Under the pieces are notes generated by a model. The model searched no databases, was not told the DNA's origin, and saw only the letters and a program-made list of their open reading frames with translations. This document shows, piece after piece, positions 31,997-41,590 of a stretch of DNA of 49,244 nt (position 1 is its first letter; each line of letters starts with the position of its first letter). A program made the translations under genes and the position numbers. Origin of the DNA: Bacteroidota bacterium (GTDB lineage Bacteria; Bacteroidota; Bacteroidia; Chitinophagales; Chitinophagaceae); the NCBI GenBank assembly GCA_023429825.1, contig JAEZDC010000031.1:1-49244 (forward strand). Direction: 5' to 3'.

Positions 31997-34552
31997 CTAT
32001 CCTTCATTATCTCCTCTTTCACTATTTCGCCTGAACAACTGGAAATCAGCATTACCAAATTTGTAACTGAAGGTGAGCCTGAAGGTTCTAACGTTTCTCC
32101 TGTAAGAATCCTGGAAGAATTGTTCTGTATCTATTACAGCGCCCCACCTGTTGGTCCAAAAAATATCGTTGATACTAAGTGTAAGAGAAGCTTTGTTGTT
32201 TTTAAGGAAGTCTTTTTTCAGGGCTACGTCCATGCTGTATTGGGCGATCCGTCTTCCCTGGGGGATTATCTCAGGTGACTCATATTCGGTGATCAACTGG
32301 AAAGCCAGGTTATTTAAAAGCTTTGATCGCTGCGTTTCTATTTTATAGTTCGCTATGAGTTTTGCTTCCCAGTTAAAGCCTTCATTGTCGAGGTTAAGTT
32401 TGTCAACACCAGCTATTACTTTTCTATACTGCAGATCAACCGATGGTGTTATATCGAAGTTCTTACTGAAGCGGTGTTGCAGTACGAACTCGGCTCCCAT
32501 CCGGTTTGTTGCAGTAGCATTGATAAAAGTATTTAAGATAGCATTAGGGTCAACTGCTGCATTATTCAGTTGCTGGTATTGTGCAGCAGTGATGGTATCG
32601 CTGTACCGTGTGATGTCGTCCTGGTTATTCCTGTAATATAATGAAGCAAGGAAATCGCCCTTTGTATATTTCCTGTTCACGTTCAGTTCGAACGAGTTGG
32701 TATATTCCGGGCGAAGACCCGGATTGCCGATACTTACATTCACCGGATCGCTGATATTGAGGAAAGGATTGAGCTGCCAGAAATTCGGACGTCTTATTCT
32801 GCGTGAATAGTTCAGTTGAAGATCTGTTTTATCGTTAAGTGCTTTAGTAAGAAACAAACTCGGGAATAAGGCATCGAATAGTCCTTTGAAGCCAACAGGT
32901 AATCTATAACCGAATTCATCTCCACTATCCAGCAGTTTCCCGTCGAAAGATGAATATTCAAAGCGTAAGCCCGCCTGGTAGGAGAAAGTAGGCGTTAACC
33001 TGTTTGCATAATTAATGTATGCCGCATGAACGATCTCATGGTATTCGATATTATTGCTCAGCGGCAGAATTGTTTCCGTTCCACCGGTTTTTGCCACTGC
33101 AAGAAACCTGCTGCCTTGTTTATTTATGAAACTGCGCAGACCTGTTTCAAACTTTCCCTTATCACCTATGGGATCAGTAAAATCTATTTGAAAAGTAAGC
33201 TGGTCATTATTATTGTTGCCGCTATTGTTCACGCTTGTTGGCGTATTGTATGGCGTTCCATCCGGGTTAAAGAAAGCGTTGAAGATATCAGAGCGATTGC
33301 TTCCCTTTCCATAATTGTAGTTGATGTTTGCAGTTAACTCTTTCTCGCTTTCGGGAAATTTATGCGTAAAGTTTAGTTGTGTATTGTACCTGTTGAACTC
33401 GTTACTGCCGGAGGAAGTTCTTTCACCAAAGCGTTCTGCCATACCACTCGCATTGAGATACTGCTGGTCCTGTTCTTCATTGTTATCAAACTTGCCTTTT
33501 ACAAGGTTTTGAGAGAGTGAGATCGTGTTCCTGTTATCAATGAAATAATCGATGCCGAACCGTAATGACGCAAACTTCCTTCTTCGATCTTCATCAGAAT
33601 ACTGGTTAAAATAGTTATATACGCCATTCTGTTTGTTTTGTCTTAGCGTTCTCCCTTCTGCAATGCCACCACTCTGGTTGAAGTTCCCGCTGAGGAATAG
33701 ATTGATCTTTCCTTGTCTGGTATTCAGGTTAATACTTCCATTCAGGATCCCGGGGTAGCCAGCACCTAACGAAGCAATACCATTCAACCCAACCCGCTTA
33801 TTCTTTTTAAGTATGATGTTGATTATGCCTGCCGTACTGGCTGCATCGAATTTTGCCGATGGATTGGTGATGAGTTCTACCCGTTCAATATTGTCTGCAG
33901 GTATTTGGTCGAGCGTAAGAATAGTAGGCCGTCCGTCAACAAATACCTGCGGCGTATTATTTCTAAGTGAAACATTGCCCTCCATATCTACTGTTAGCGA
34001 GGGAATATTCTTCATTACGTCAACGGCGGTACCACCGGTAGCAGTGAGGCTGCGATCTACATTGAACACTCTTCTGTCAACCCCCATTTGCATAGCCGGC
34101 CTGGTAGCTGTAACAGTAACGCCTGTCAATTGCTGCACATCATCTGTGAGTTGGAGATTGCCCAGATCCCGCTGTACAAAATTATCCGGCTTGCGATTGC
34201 TAAATACAATGTAACGGTTCACATTCCCGAAACCAACTGCAGAAATAAAAAGCCTGAAGCTATCTACAGGCGGCAGGTCGTTGAATTCGAAATCGCCGTT
34301 TGCTAAACTAGTTTTAGCCCGGATCAGGCTGTCGGTTTTCCTGCCTGCACTATCGCTATTCACTACGTATAGCTGAAGTGAAGCCGCTTCTACACCTCTT
34401 CCTGTTTTATTGATGACTTTTCCATAAAGGCGATTTCCTGTCGCTTTTAAAATAGGCGTTTCAATAGTTCCAATATCTGTCGATTCTTCCTGTGCAAAAG
34501 CTGCTGAACATAAAAGGAAAACGCTGATAAATAATTTAATAGATCTTACCAT
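31997..34552 (-). CDS. Outer-membrane beta-barrel protein, TonB-dependent receptor type
   Basis: The 851-residue protein has a signal peptide (about 1-20), a CarboxypepD_reg-like domain (about 35-125), and a plug-like domain (about 135-255) with V-T-A-T-R-P-A-M-Q, D-V-M-K-N-I-P-S-L-T-V and A-A-S-T-A-G-I-I-N-I-I-L. The rest is a long beta-barrel. It is of the same family as the 799-residue protein at 27.2 kb, but diverged. The C-terminus is polar (R-R-N-S-E-R-G-D-N-E-G), not the usual aromatic barrel end, so the last strand lies slightly earlier (F-R-L-T-F-S-Y-K-F). No TonB-box or SusD partner is visible. The cargo is unknown. Confidence 0.9.
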   Translation of the reverse strand: MVRSIKLFISVFLLCSAAFAQEESTDIGTIETPILKATGNRLYGKVINKTGRGVEAASLQLYVVNSDSAGRKTDSLIRAKTSLANGDFEFNDLPPVDSFRLFISAVGFGNVNRYIVFSNRKPDNFVQRDLGNLQLTDDVQQLTGVTVTATRPAMQMGVDRRVFNVDRSLTATGGTAVDVMKNIPSLTVDMEGNVSLRNNTPQVFVDGRPTILTLDQIPADNIERVELITNPSAKFDAASTAGIINIILKKNKRVGLNGIASLGAGYPGILNGSINLNTRQGKINLFLSGNFNQSGGIAEGRTLRQNKQNGVYNYFNQYSDEDRRRKFASLRFGIDYFIDNRNTISLSQNLVKGKFDNNEEQDQQYLNASGMAERFGERTSSGSNEFNRYNTQLNFTHKFPESEKELTANINYNYGKGSNRSDIFNAFFNPDGTPYNTPTSVNNSGNNNNDQLTFQIDFTDPIGDKGKFETGLRSFINKQGSRFLAVAKTGGTETILPLSNNIEYHEIVHAAYINYANRLTPTFSYQAGLRFEYSSFDGKLLDSGDEFGYRLPVGFKGLFDALFPSLFLTKALNDKTDLQLNYSRRIRRPNFWQLNPFLNISDPVNVSIGNPGLRPEYTNSFELNVNRKYTKGDFLASLYYRNNQDDITRYSDTITAAQYQQLNNAAVDPNAILNTFINATATNRMGAEFVLQHRFSKNFDITPSVDLQYRKVIAGVDKLNLDNEGFNWEAKLIANYKIETQRSKLLNNLAFQLITEYESPEIIPQGRRIAQYSMDVALKKDFLKNNKASLTLSINDIFWTNRWGAVIDTEQFFQDSYRRNVRTFRLTFSYKFGNADFQLFRRNSERGDNEG

Positions 34553-34742
34553 AATTATCCGGTGTGCTGGTTTGCTGCAAAATCAATGCAATCATCAGAA
34601 TCTGAGACAACAAATTACAAGTTCTTTAGTTTTTAGGACGAAGAGTGAATACAATCGGTGAATAGGCCTGGTTGTTCAGCCGGTCCTGCTGCCGTGTGAA
34701 TAGGTGAATGGTAAGGATATCTGTTACGGACATCAAATAAAA

Positions 34743-34764
34743 AAAGAGCTTTAAAAAGCTCTTT
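34743..34764 (-). terminator. Rho-independent terminator
   Basis: AAAGAGCTT and AAGCTCTTT form a 9-bp stem around a 4-nt loop. On the - strand it is followed by TTTTTATTTG. It ends the four-gene operon running from 38133 down to 34789. Confidence 0.85.
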
Positions 34765-34788
34765 ACAAATTGTATTACTTATTGTTCA

Positions 34789-35676
34789 TTACTCATCCAC
34801 TGTTATTTTACTGATGTTACCCGGCTTACGTACGCCCTCGCTGGAAATGAATAATTCACCATTCGGGCTGAATGTTATTCCCTCAGGTTGTTCAAACGAA
34901 CCACCGAGGTTTACCACTCGTTTGATACTTCCATCGCCGTTCAGCACCATCAGCCTTGAAGACGGACCATCTACCACATACAGATCATTCGATTCAGGAT
35001 GCAGACCAATAGCAGAGGGTTTGAATCCCTTCTTCTTTTTACCAGTTCCTGCTTCGCTTTTCATATCGATCTTATACACCGGTGATTCTTCAGAGCGCTT
35101 CGAGTCGAGGTTAAATGCATACACACCTTTGTAGTCTTTAGTGGAAGGCTCGTTGTCTTTTATACCCAATAATAACCTGTTATTTTTTTTATCATATACC
35201 AGTCCTTCTACATTATGTGCTGCAGTGAGCCCCGTTTCGTATTGTTTTGTTTCAGGGTTCTCTTTCCAATTGCTGATCTCGAACAACGCTCCATCACTTC
35301 GCACGATGTAAGCAGTGTTACCTGCCAGTGTAATACCCTCATAATCTCCTGCACCACCAAACGGTATTTCTTTTTCGATCTTTCCTGATGCTGTGTTATA
35401 GATGAACATCACACCCTCCTCATCCTGCACGCAGGCAAAACGATTAGCATCAATATAACTGATGCCGGAAACTTCTTTTAGCCTGCCTGGCAATGACCAT
35501 TGTTGGATGACCTGTACTTCAGGCGACATCGCTTCTTTGTTGTCCTTCTTTTTATCATCATCTTTTTTCTTATCCTTCTTTTGTTCGCTGCCGGCAAGGC
35601 GTACACCTATATCTTCCCGGTATATATACCCGGTGCCGATCAGCGCAATTACCAGTATGATCAATATATATTTCAT
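34789..35676 (-). CDS. SdiA-regulated-like beta-propeller protein, membrane-anchored
   Basis: The chosen ATG gives 295 residues with one N-terminal hydrophobic helix (MKYILIILVIALIGTGYI), followed by a Lys/Asp-rich spacer (K-K-D-K-K-K-D-D-D-K-K-K-D). The propeller has repeats such as E-V-S-G-I-S-Y-I-D, D-Y-E-G-I-T-L-A-G, N-V-E-G-L-V-Y-D and Q-P-E-G-I-T-F-S-P. The E-G-I/L repeats fit the SdiA-regulated/NHL-like family. Earlier members of the family are periplasmic propellers of unknown function. It is the last gene of the operon and starts 11 bp after the PepSY-like gene. An ATG seven codons upstream would overlap that gene. Confidence 0.85.
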   Translation of the reverse strand: MKYILIILVIALIGTGYIYREDIGVRLAGSEQKKDKKKDDDKKKDNKEAMSPEVQVIQQWSLPGRLKEVSGISYIDANRFACVQDEEGVMFIYNTASGKIEKEIPFGGAGDYEGITLAGNTAYIVRSDGALFEISNWKENPETKQYETGLTAAHNVEGLVYDKKNNRLLLGIKDNEPSTKDYKGVYAFNLDSKRSEESPVYKIDMKSEAGTGKKKKGFKPSAIGLHPESNDLYVVDGPSSRLMVLNGDGSIKRVVNLGGSFEQPEGITFSPNGELFISSEGVRKPGNISKITVDE

Positions 35677-35687
35677 AAGATTGTTTT

Positions 35688-36137
35688 TTATTTCCAAAAA
35701 CTAATTCCGGTCGCGGTCTTCCCGTCTGCAGTGAGTACAATATCCACATCCTTAGCAGTACCTTTGCCATCCAATTCAACCTGGTAATACACGGTACCAT
35801 CTTTTTCCAGCTTCTCCACCTCATCTATTTTTAATGAAGCGTAGTTGGCGATGATGGCTGCCGTTACCGCTGCAGGTAATTCTTCAGCTTTTATTTCTTC
35901 TTTTTTCATTACTACCTTCCCGGCATTGTTCACGAGAACAGTTATCTCTTTGCCTGAATGCACCAGCTCTGCTTCATACCCATCATTCACTTTCTCCCAT
36001 TCAATTTTATTGTCTGAGGTGTAGCTTGATTTTACTGCATTCACCACCACAGAAGGAAGCTTCGACTCGCTGATATGATTACCACAGCCTGCCAGCAGAC
36101 CTCCCGATACCACCATAGCTATTATTACATTTTTCAT
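35688..36137 (-). CDS. PepSY-like lipoprotein
   Basis: The 149-residue lipoprotein has lipobox L-L-A-G-C (C18). Two tandem PepSY-like/BLIP-type repeats follow: L-P-S-V-V-V-N-A-V-K-S-S-Y with W-E-K-V-N-D-G-Y-E-A-E-L, and L-P-A-A-V-T-A-A-I-I-A-N-Y with Y-Y-Q-V-E-L-D-G-K-G. The pattern (L-P-x-x-V, x-A-x, Y, x-E-V) matches putative beta-lactamase-inhibitor-like PepSY proteins of Bacteroidota. Such proteins are often encoded with two-component systems, as here. It is probably anchored in the periplasm, and may monitor the envelope. Its position after the kinase gene suggests it belongs to the same circuit. Confidence 0.85.
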   Translation of the reverse strand: MKNVIIAMVVSGGLLAGCGNHISESKLPSVVVNAVKSSYTSDNKIEWEKVNDGYEAELVHSGKEITVLVNNAGKVVMKKEEIKAEELPAAVTAAIIANYASLKIDEVEKLEKDGTVYYQVELDGKGTAKDVDIVLTADGKTATGISFWK

Positions 36138-36199
36138 AGTGTTTGATTTTACAGTACAAAGCTCCTAACCAATTTGGGAAAGAATCGGGAATTGGGTTC

Positions 36200-37459
36200 T
36201 TATTGAAAACGTACCATTATTATGTGCTGGTGCTGGTAAGAATAAGCAACAGTAAATCCGTACAGATCTACGATCGCTTTCACAATAGAAAGCCCAAGCC
36301 CTGTGGATCTGGATGGAGTATGTTGTGTATTGAATCTCGAAAATAAAGCGGCTTCATTTAATGGCTCGTTGCCGCTGTTTGAAATATGTAAGATGCTATT
36401 CTTTAATGATAACTCTATTCTCCCACCGGTGGGGGTATGCACCACCGCATTTTTTATAAGATTAGTGATCAGAATAATCGCCAGGTCATAATTCATTTTA
36501 GCGGTGCAGTCTTCCAGTTGCACTATCAACTCTTGTTGATTGTATAAGGCTTGTTCACGAAAATCCTCCACGACGTTCTGTGTTAATGCTTTGATATCAA
36601 CTGCTGTTTCTTCAGTGTATTGATGATTTTCGATCTTGGATAATAAGAGTAAGGAGCGGTTTAGCCTGGTGAGCCTGTCTAGATTATCCAGTGCAGACGA
36701 CATCAAAGCCAGTTGCGTCTCATTCATCTCACCGCGTTCTGTTAAATGCTCCAGTTTATTAATAGCGATCGCTAAGGGTGTCTGTAATTCATGCGCCGCA
36801 TTCTCAATAAAATGTTTCTGGCTGGTAAATACCTGTACATTTTTGTGCTGCATTTTCTCTATCGCTTCATTCAGCAGGCGAAACTCTTCAATCCGCGTTT
36901 TTTGTGCGGCAACTGTAAGCGGTTTATCTACGCGGAAATTCTTTACCTGCGACAGCAGTATATAGAATGGCTTCCATACTTTCTTCAGCAGAAAATTATT
37001 CAACAACACCACCGGTAATACGATCCCGAGGTATAGCCCGATCAACGCATATAGCAGCGCATTTACCAGGTCATCTTCTTCCACCATAGAAGTAGCGATC
37101 TGCAGATCGTAGTACTTTTCTCCTGCAACAAAACTGGTTTTTAAAAGACGTACCGGTTCATATTCATTTTCATTTTCCATGTACATCAGCGTGTCGCTGT
37201 ATATATCATGCAGCGTAGCCGCTTGTGCTTTCGTGATCGGAGTGATCTTGTAGCCGCCTTCGCCGAAGTCAGGTTTATCCAGCAGGGCTGTATCAGCAAG
37301 TGCTTTGCGGATGACCAATTGTTTTTGATTGTCCAACCCGTCATCAATACTGTCGTATATCTCGTTCAACATGGTATAATAAAAGATGGCCGCCCATACT
37401 GATATCACCAATAATATCAATGCTGCAAAGTAGGAGCTAGTATAGTTGAGCAGCTTCAT
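36200..37459 (-). CDS. Membrane sensor histidine kinase (HisKA type)
   Basis: The 419-residue kinase has two membrane helices (about 8-30 and 133-157) around a periplasmic sensor of about 100 residues. HisKA has H223 in I-E-N-A-A-H-E-L-Q-T-P-L. The HATPase has its N-box at N-L-I-K-N-A-V-V-H and G2 at S-T-G-L-G-L-S-I-V. The G1 box is reduced (I-S-N-S-G in place of D-N-G-x-G-I), which is common in this QseC/PhoQ-like subgroup but worth testing. It overlaps the regulator gene by 4 bp. The PepSY-like and SdiA-regulated-like genes follow in the same direction. Confidence 0.92.
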   Translation of the reverse strand: MKLLNYTSSYFAALILLVISVWAAIFYYTMLNEIYDSIDDGLDNQKQLVIRKALADTALLDKPDFGEGGYKITPITKAQAATLHDIYSDTLMYMENENEYEPVRLLKTSFVAGEKYYDLQIATSMVEEDDLVNALLYALIGLYLGIVLPVVLLNNFLLKKVWKPFYILLSQVKNFRVDKPLTVAAQKTRIEEFRLLNEAIEKMQHKNVQVFTSQKHFIENAAHELQTPLAIAINKLEHLTERGEMNETQLALMSSALDNLDRLTRLNRSLLLLSKIENHQYTEETAVDIKALTQNVVEDFREQALYNQQELIVQLEDCTAKMNYDLAIILITNLIKNAVVHTPTGGRIELSLKNSILHISNSGNEPLNEAALFSRFNTQHTPSRSTGLGLSIVKAIVDLYGFTVAYSYQHQHIIMVRFQ

Positions 37460-38133
37460 ACTTCTGTCAATTTGTAACCGATGCCATACACGGCTTTTAT
37501 TTCAATGGATGCTTTTTGGTCTTTCAGTTTTTTGCGCAGGTTTTTTATCTGGGAGTAGATGAAGTCAAAGCTGTTCACTTCGTCTATGTTATCGCCCCAC
37601 ACATGTTCGGCCAGGGCGGTTTTGTTCACGAGGCGGTTCTTGTTGATTACCAGGTATTCGAGGATGTCGTACTCTTTGCGGTTCAGTGAAAGTTCAAAAC
37701 CTGCTACCTCCACCGTGCGCTTGTCGGTATTCAACTGTACATTTTCGATAGTGATGATATTGGTGCCGTTGGTGGCTTTCCTACGCAGTAAAGACTTTAC
37801 CCTTGCATGCAACTCTGCAAAATGAAAAGGCTTGGGTAAATAATCGTCTGCACCCAGGTTAAGTCCTGCCACTTTATCTTCTATTGAATCCTTCGCAGAT
37901 ACAATGAGCACGCCGTCGTGCCGGCCTTCCGATTTTAATTCTTCCAGCAGGGTAAGACCGGTACCACCCGGCAGACCGATATCCAGCAAGATGCAGTCGT
38001 ATTGGTACACGGCAAGCTTGTCGCGGGCCGCGTGATAATCAGCAGCCGTTTCCACGATGTAGTTTTCCTGCTGCAATGAAAGCTGCATATTATCCCGCAT
38101 TCCGGGTTCATCTTCAACGATCAACAACTTCAT
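37456..38133 (-). CDS. OmpR-family response regulator
   Basis: The 225 residues comprise a receiver (about 1-115; D51 in L-L-D-I-G-L-P, L-P-K-P-F) and a winged-helix domain (about 125-224) with L-N-R-K-E-Y-D-I-L, H-V-W-G-D, I-K-N-L-R-K-K-L and V-Y-G-I-G-Y-K-L. It is the first gene of the four-gene operon: regulator, kinase, PepSY-like lipoprotein, propeller. The start lies 98 bp from the divergent DedA gene. Confidence 0.95.
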   Translation of the reverse strand: MKLLIVEDEPGMRDNMQLSLQQENYIVETAADYHAARDKLAVYQYDCILLDIGLPGGTGLTLLEELKSEGRHDGVLIVSAKDSIEDKVAGLNLGADDYLPKPFHFAELHARVKSLLRRKATNGTNIITIENVQLNTDKRTVEVAGFELSLNRKEYDILEYLVINKNRLVNKTALAEHVWGDNIDEVNSFDFIYSQIKNLRKKLKDQKASIEIKAVYGIGYKLTEV

Positions 38134-38230
38134 GCAGCCATTGTTACAAACACAATGCTAAATACATTGATTTATCGGCATGATCTTATTTTATCATACG
38201 CCGCTTTAAAAGAGGCACAATATTTTTTGC

Positions 38231-38854
38231 ATGCAGGCCATGGAATTATTATTTAGCAATACTGGGATCATTGCGTGGGGTGGGGTAGCGATCATTATAT
38301 TATTGATCTATGCAGAAACAGGCCTGTTACTCGGGCTTGTTGTTCCCGGTGGAGAAACGCTTGTATTTACTGCAGGATTACTGGCCAGCACCAATACGTT
38401 AGACATTTCCATTTTTTTATTGCTGATATTGCTGATCGCATCCGGTACTGCGGGGGATATATCCGGATTTTACATCGGCAAAAAGTTTGGCAAAAAGCTG
38501 TACCATAAAAAAGATACCTGGTATTTTAAACAGAAATACCTGCAGGTGGCGGAAGATTTTTTAAGCAAGCACAGCAAGCTGGCGATCATCTTAGGCAAGT
38601 TCTTCCCGATCGTTCGGCCATTCACACCTGTTATCAGCGGAACCACCCGTTTCAAATTCGGATCCTTCATTAGTTTATCCCTCGTCGCCGTCTTACTGTA
38701 TATGTGCATCTTTTGTTTAGGTGGCTATTTTTTAGGCAAGCGTTTTCCGCAGATAGAAAATTACCTGGTGTGGCTACTACCAGTCAGCATCATAGTATCG
38801 CTGGTACCCGTAGTGCGGCAGGTACGAAAGTACAAGGCAGGGCAGAGAATATAG
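38231..38854 (+). CDS. DedA-family membrane protein
   Basis: The 207 residues have five or six hydrophobic helices and the DedA/SNARE-associated signature: E-T-G-L-L-L-G-L-V-V-P-G-G-E near residue 28, G-D-I-S-G-F-Y-I-G-K-K-F-G near 75, and the F-F-P-I-V-R-P-F-T-P motif near 128 with the family Arg. Family proteins are needed for membrane lipid recycling and envelope homeostasis. The ATG at 38240 (M-E-L-L-F-S-N) is an equally good start. It is divergent from the OmpR regulator operon. No terminator is obvious downstream. Confidence 0.92.
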   Translation: MQAMELLFSNTGIIAWGGVAIIILLIYAETGLLLGLVVPGGETLVFTAGLLASTNTLDISIFLLLILLIASGTAGDISGFYIGKKFGKKLYHKKDTWYFKQKYLQVAEDFLSKHSKLAIILGKFFPIVRPFTPVISGTTRFKFGSFISLSLVAVLLYMCIFCLGGYFLGKRFPQIENYLVWLLPVSIIVSLVPVVRQVRKYKAGQRI

Positions 38855-38894
38855 AAAAGAGTTAACACTCAACATTAGATCGATAACGAATCCA

Positions 38895-39461
38895 CTAATC
38901 CTTATTCATCTCTGCCACCAGCTCGGGTATCTTCAGGCGTGAAGCCCCTTCGATCAGCTCCAGCGCTTTTGCATCATCTTTCGCCAGCAGGCGCATCTGC
39001 TTTTTCCATGGGCAGAGTATACAGTTCTCAAATTTTACAGACTCGCCGGCGCTAGTGAACAGCACATATTGCGGCATGCCCATACCTATGCCCGGGTAGG
39101 TAGAGGTTACGATGGTATGCACGTAGAGTTTGTATTTAGGACCGTCAACGATACGCTGGTAAAAACGTCGGTCCACTTTCTGCCTGGCATCGATGTACAG
39201 GTATTCATAGCGTTTGCCGAATTCAGTAAAACCATAGGCGAGCACTTCTCTGTCTGCCGCAACGTAAACTTTCTCTTCGCCCTGTTCGTTCACTACGGTT
39301 AGTTTGCTGAAGAAATTGGTGACACCTCCGCCTTTGGTCACTTTAAATTTGCAGGCAATGGTATCATTATTCGCCAGTACGATATAGCCCTCGAGAAAAT
39401 CAGCGGCACGTACTGTAAACGCAGAAGAAATGAGCACCACGAAAAATAACACGCTTTTCAT
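38895..39461 (-). CDS. Secreted protein of unknown function
   Basis: The 188-residue protein has a signal peptide (MKSVLFFVVLISSAFTVRA). The N-terminal half is beta-rich (G-Y-I-V-L-A-N-N-D-T-I-A-C-K-F, typical of secreted Bacteroidota proteins that start 'G-Y-I-V-x-x-x-G-D-T'). Two Cys (I-L-C-P-W and the early C-K-F) may form a disulfide. No domain is recognised. It converges on the DedA gene with 40 bp between stops. The function is unknown. Confidence 0.75.
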   Translation of the reverse strand: MKSVLFFVVLISSAFTVRAADFLEGYIVLANNDTIACKFKVTKGGGVTNFFSKLTVVNEQGEEKVYVAADREVLAYGFTEFGKRYEYLYIDARQKVDRRFYQRIVDGPKYKLYVHTIVTSTYPGIGMGMPQYVLFTSAGESVKFENCILCPWKKQMRLLAKDDAKALELIEGASRLKIPELVAEMNKD

Positions 39462-39621
39462 AGGGTAATGTATTCGATAAAACAGGGTGAAAATAATAAG
39501 TTTTCATTGAACATCTCGTGTGTTCAATAATGATCGTTATGCAAGCCATGCCGCAGTAGAAAGGAAGAGAAGCTGCGCTGCATAAAACGCGAAATACGTT
39601 TTAAAGGTCCCTTATATATAA

Positions 39622-39640
39622 TCTGTTCCTAAGGAACAGA
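39622..39640. terminator. Hairpin TCTGTTCC-TAA-GGAACAGA, possible terminator
   Basis: A perfect 8-bp stem lies 12 bp after the amidohydrolase stop on the - strand, followed there by TTATATATAAGG rather than a clean T-run. It could terminate that gene or act as a small operator. Confidence 0.45.
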
Positions 39641-39651
39641 CCTCATACGTT

Positions 39652-41364
39652 CTAATCCGGAAACCAAACCCGAACTATTTTATTATTCGCCACTTCATAG
39701 ATCGCTACGCCATAGAATTTCCCTTTCGCCGCTGTGATCTCTTCATGATCTATCACGATATTACCCTGTACAATGCGATTGAGCAGTTTGCAGTGCAGCA
39801 CCTTTACCGTACTTAGAAAGTTATACCGCGTACGCATCGCTTCTTTTCCTTTCACTTCCAGTTTACCGGTGTTGAGATTGTATATCTCCACGCTGTCGGC
39901 ATATGGCTGCAGGAAAGCTTCGAGATCATGTGCATTGTAAGCAAGCAGTTGCTGATCGGCAAGATCGGTAGGCGTAAACCTTCTTAAAGAATCCGGTCGA
40001 AACGCCACACCTTTATTCACTACCCACTCAATGTTTTTCCAGTTGTCGATACTCAGTGTAGGATCTTTCGATAACAACAACATATCTGCCTGCAACCCTT
40101 TCGCGATGGTGCCGAACTGTTGCTGCCGGCCTATTGCCTTCGCTCCATTGATGGTAGATGCCTCCAATAACTTCCATGTGCTCATGCCAGCCTGTTGCAT
40201 GTATCGCAACTCATCAAAATAACTCGACACATGGTGGGTGCCGATATTACCTGCGTCCGTACCTGTTGCGATCAGCACACCCGCTGCCATCAACCTGGCA
40301 AGGTTCGACATGCGGATCGAATCTTCTCTTTTCATGTTGGCTTTACCATTTTGCACCGCACGTTTTATCCTATTTGTAAGCAGTGTATCACTCAACACAG
40401 CCATGTCGAACATAGTGTTCACAGGGGCCGGGTGTGCATAGTGCATGTCTTCTTTAGTAGGTGTATACATTTGACCAAGCGCTCTCGGGTAATTACCCAC
40501 TACCACCAACGTAGGAGACAGAACGGTTTTATTATTCTTCAACAGTTGAATGAACGCTTCATCTATCGGTTCATCCACGCTATGCACCAGGTAGTCTGCA
40601 CCCGCCTCCACGCTCAGCTTTGCGGTGATGAGTTCGGTTGCATGCACCGCAACACGCAATCCTTGTTTGTGCGATTCATCTATCACAGCTTTCACCAAAG
40701 GAAGACTCGCTCTTGCAGCACTGTCAACATTTCTCCCGTTAACGATGTACCATATCTTGATGAAGTCAGGCTTCAGTGGCAGTTGTTTTTGCACATAGGC
40801 TTTTGCATCATTCACCGTCTTCATCAGGTAGAATGGTTCATCATCACCCAGCGGTTTAAAAACTTCCGGCTCCCAGGTAGTGAGCAAAGGGCCCGTCATG
40901 TACACACCGGGTGAATAATCTTTGGTGCGGAACGTATCACGCTGGCGAAGAAAGTTAGCCGTGGCACCTACGTCGATCACTGATGTAATGCCGGCTGCTG
41001 CATACCGGCGCAGGAAGTCTTCCATATGTTGGTGCGACCAATCGATCTCTTTTGCATACGGTTGATACCTGGCCAGGTTGATCGCATCCGGGCGGGTATA
41101 GATACTGCCACTCTGGAAAAAATGTACATGCGCATCTACCAGCCCCGGCATCAGCCACTTGCCTGTACCGTCGATCACCTGCGTAGCGTTAGTCGCAGAA
41201 AGTTTAGTACCAATTGCACTGATAGTACCATTGGTAACCTGTACATCCTGCGGAGGCAATAACTTTTTATTTTCTACATCCACGATGGTTACGTTGCGGA
41301 TGAGTAATTGTGCTTCGGCAGAAAAAGAAGACAGGATAGCCAGGATGAGTAACAGCTTTCTCAT
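39652..41364 (-). CDS. Secreted amidohydrolase fused to a C-terminal NTF2/SnoaL-like domain
   Basis: The ATG at 41364 gives 570 residues with a signal peptide (MRKLLLILAILSSFSAEAQ). The imidazolonepropionase-like amidohydrolase domain (about 22-450) has metal motifs D-A-H-V-H-F (H79, H81), F-I-K-I-W (Lys), H-A-T-E, H-S-V-D-E and T-G-T-D-A-G with the catalytic Asp. After about residue 460 (F-T-P-T-D-L-A-D-Q-Q-L-L-A-Y-N-A-H-D-L-E) comes a SnoaL/NTF2-like fold, ending Y-E-V-A-N-N-K-I-V-R-V-W-F-P-D. Such a domain is usually a separate small protein, so this is a fusion. It probably acts in the periplasm; the substrate is unknown. No promoter element of the nearby ECF regulon precedes it. Confidence 0.88.
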   Translation of the reverse strand: MRKLLLILAILSSFSAEAQLLIRNVTIVDVENKKLLPPQDVQVTNGTISAIGTKLSATNATQVIDGTGKWLMPGLVDAHVHFFQSGSIYTRPDAINLARYQPYAKEIDWSHQHMEDFLRRYAAAGITSVIDVGATANFLRQRDTFRTKDYSPGVYMTGPLLTTWEPEVFKPLGDDEPFYLMKTVNDAKAYVQKQLPLKPDFIKIWYIVNGRNVDSAARASLPLVKAVIDESHKQGLRVAVHATELITAKLSVEAGADYLVHSVDEPIDEAFIQLLKNNKTVLSPTLVVVGNYPRALGQMYTPTKEDMHYAHPAPVNTMFDMAVLSDTLLTNRIKRAVQNGKANMKREDSIRMSNLARLMAAGVLIATGTDAGNIGTHHVSSYFDELRYMQQAGMSTWKLLEASTINGAKAIGRQQQFGTIAKGLQADMLLLSKDPTLSIDNWKNIEWVVNKGVAFRPDSLRRFTPTDLADQQLLAYNAHDLEAFLQPYADSVEIYNLNTGKLEVKGKEAMRTRYNFLSTVKVLHCKLLNRIVQGNIVIDHEEITAAKGKFYGVAIYEVANNKIVRVWFPD

Positions 41365-41477
41365 GTGCAATTTTTTGGGAAGGTAAAGAAGTATAGGGAA
41401 TTGCGTTATTGCCCCAGGATATCAGGGAGCGGTGAGCCTGGCTGTTAGGATATTCAGCAAATAGTTTTATCAAAACG

Positions 41478-41522
41478 GCAATGTCCCTTAGCTGGCGCAA
41501 AAGGCCGGGTAAAGGACATTGC
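41478..41522. repeat. Dispersed palindromic repeat, copy A (GCAATGTCC ... GGACATTGC)
   Basis: Nine-bp arms (41478-41486 and 41514-41522) surround a 27-nt GC-rich centre. The arms recur at 46009-46054 (copy B). It sits in the 226-bp gap between the amidohydrolase and DoxX genes. No gene is supported in that gap. Confidence 0.6.
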
Positions 41523-41590
41523 GGTGAAAGAAGGAAAGGTCGCCGTTTAACTCTTCGGATAATGAGAGATATATCTTCTGATGGCCGTAT

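Noticed and set aside
40195..40914. 239-residue + strand open frame inside the amidohydrolase gene
   Set aside because: It is antisense to a well-supported enzyme, with a His/Cys/Arg-rich composition typical of shadow frames.
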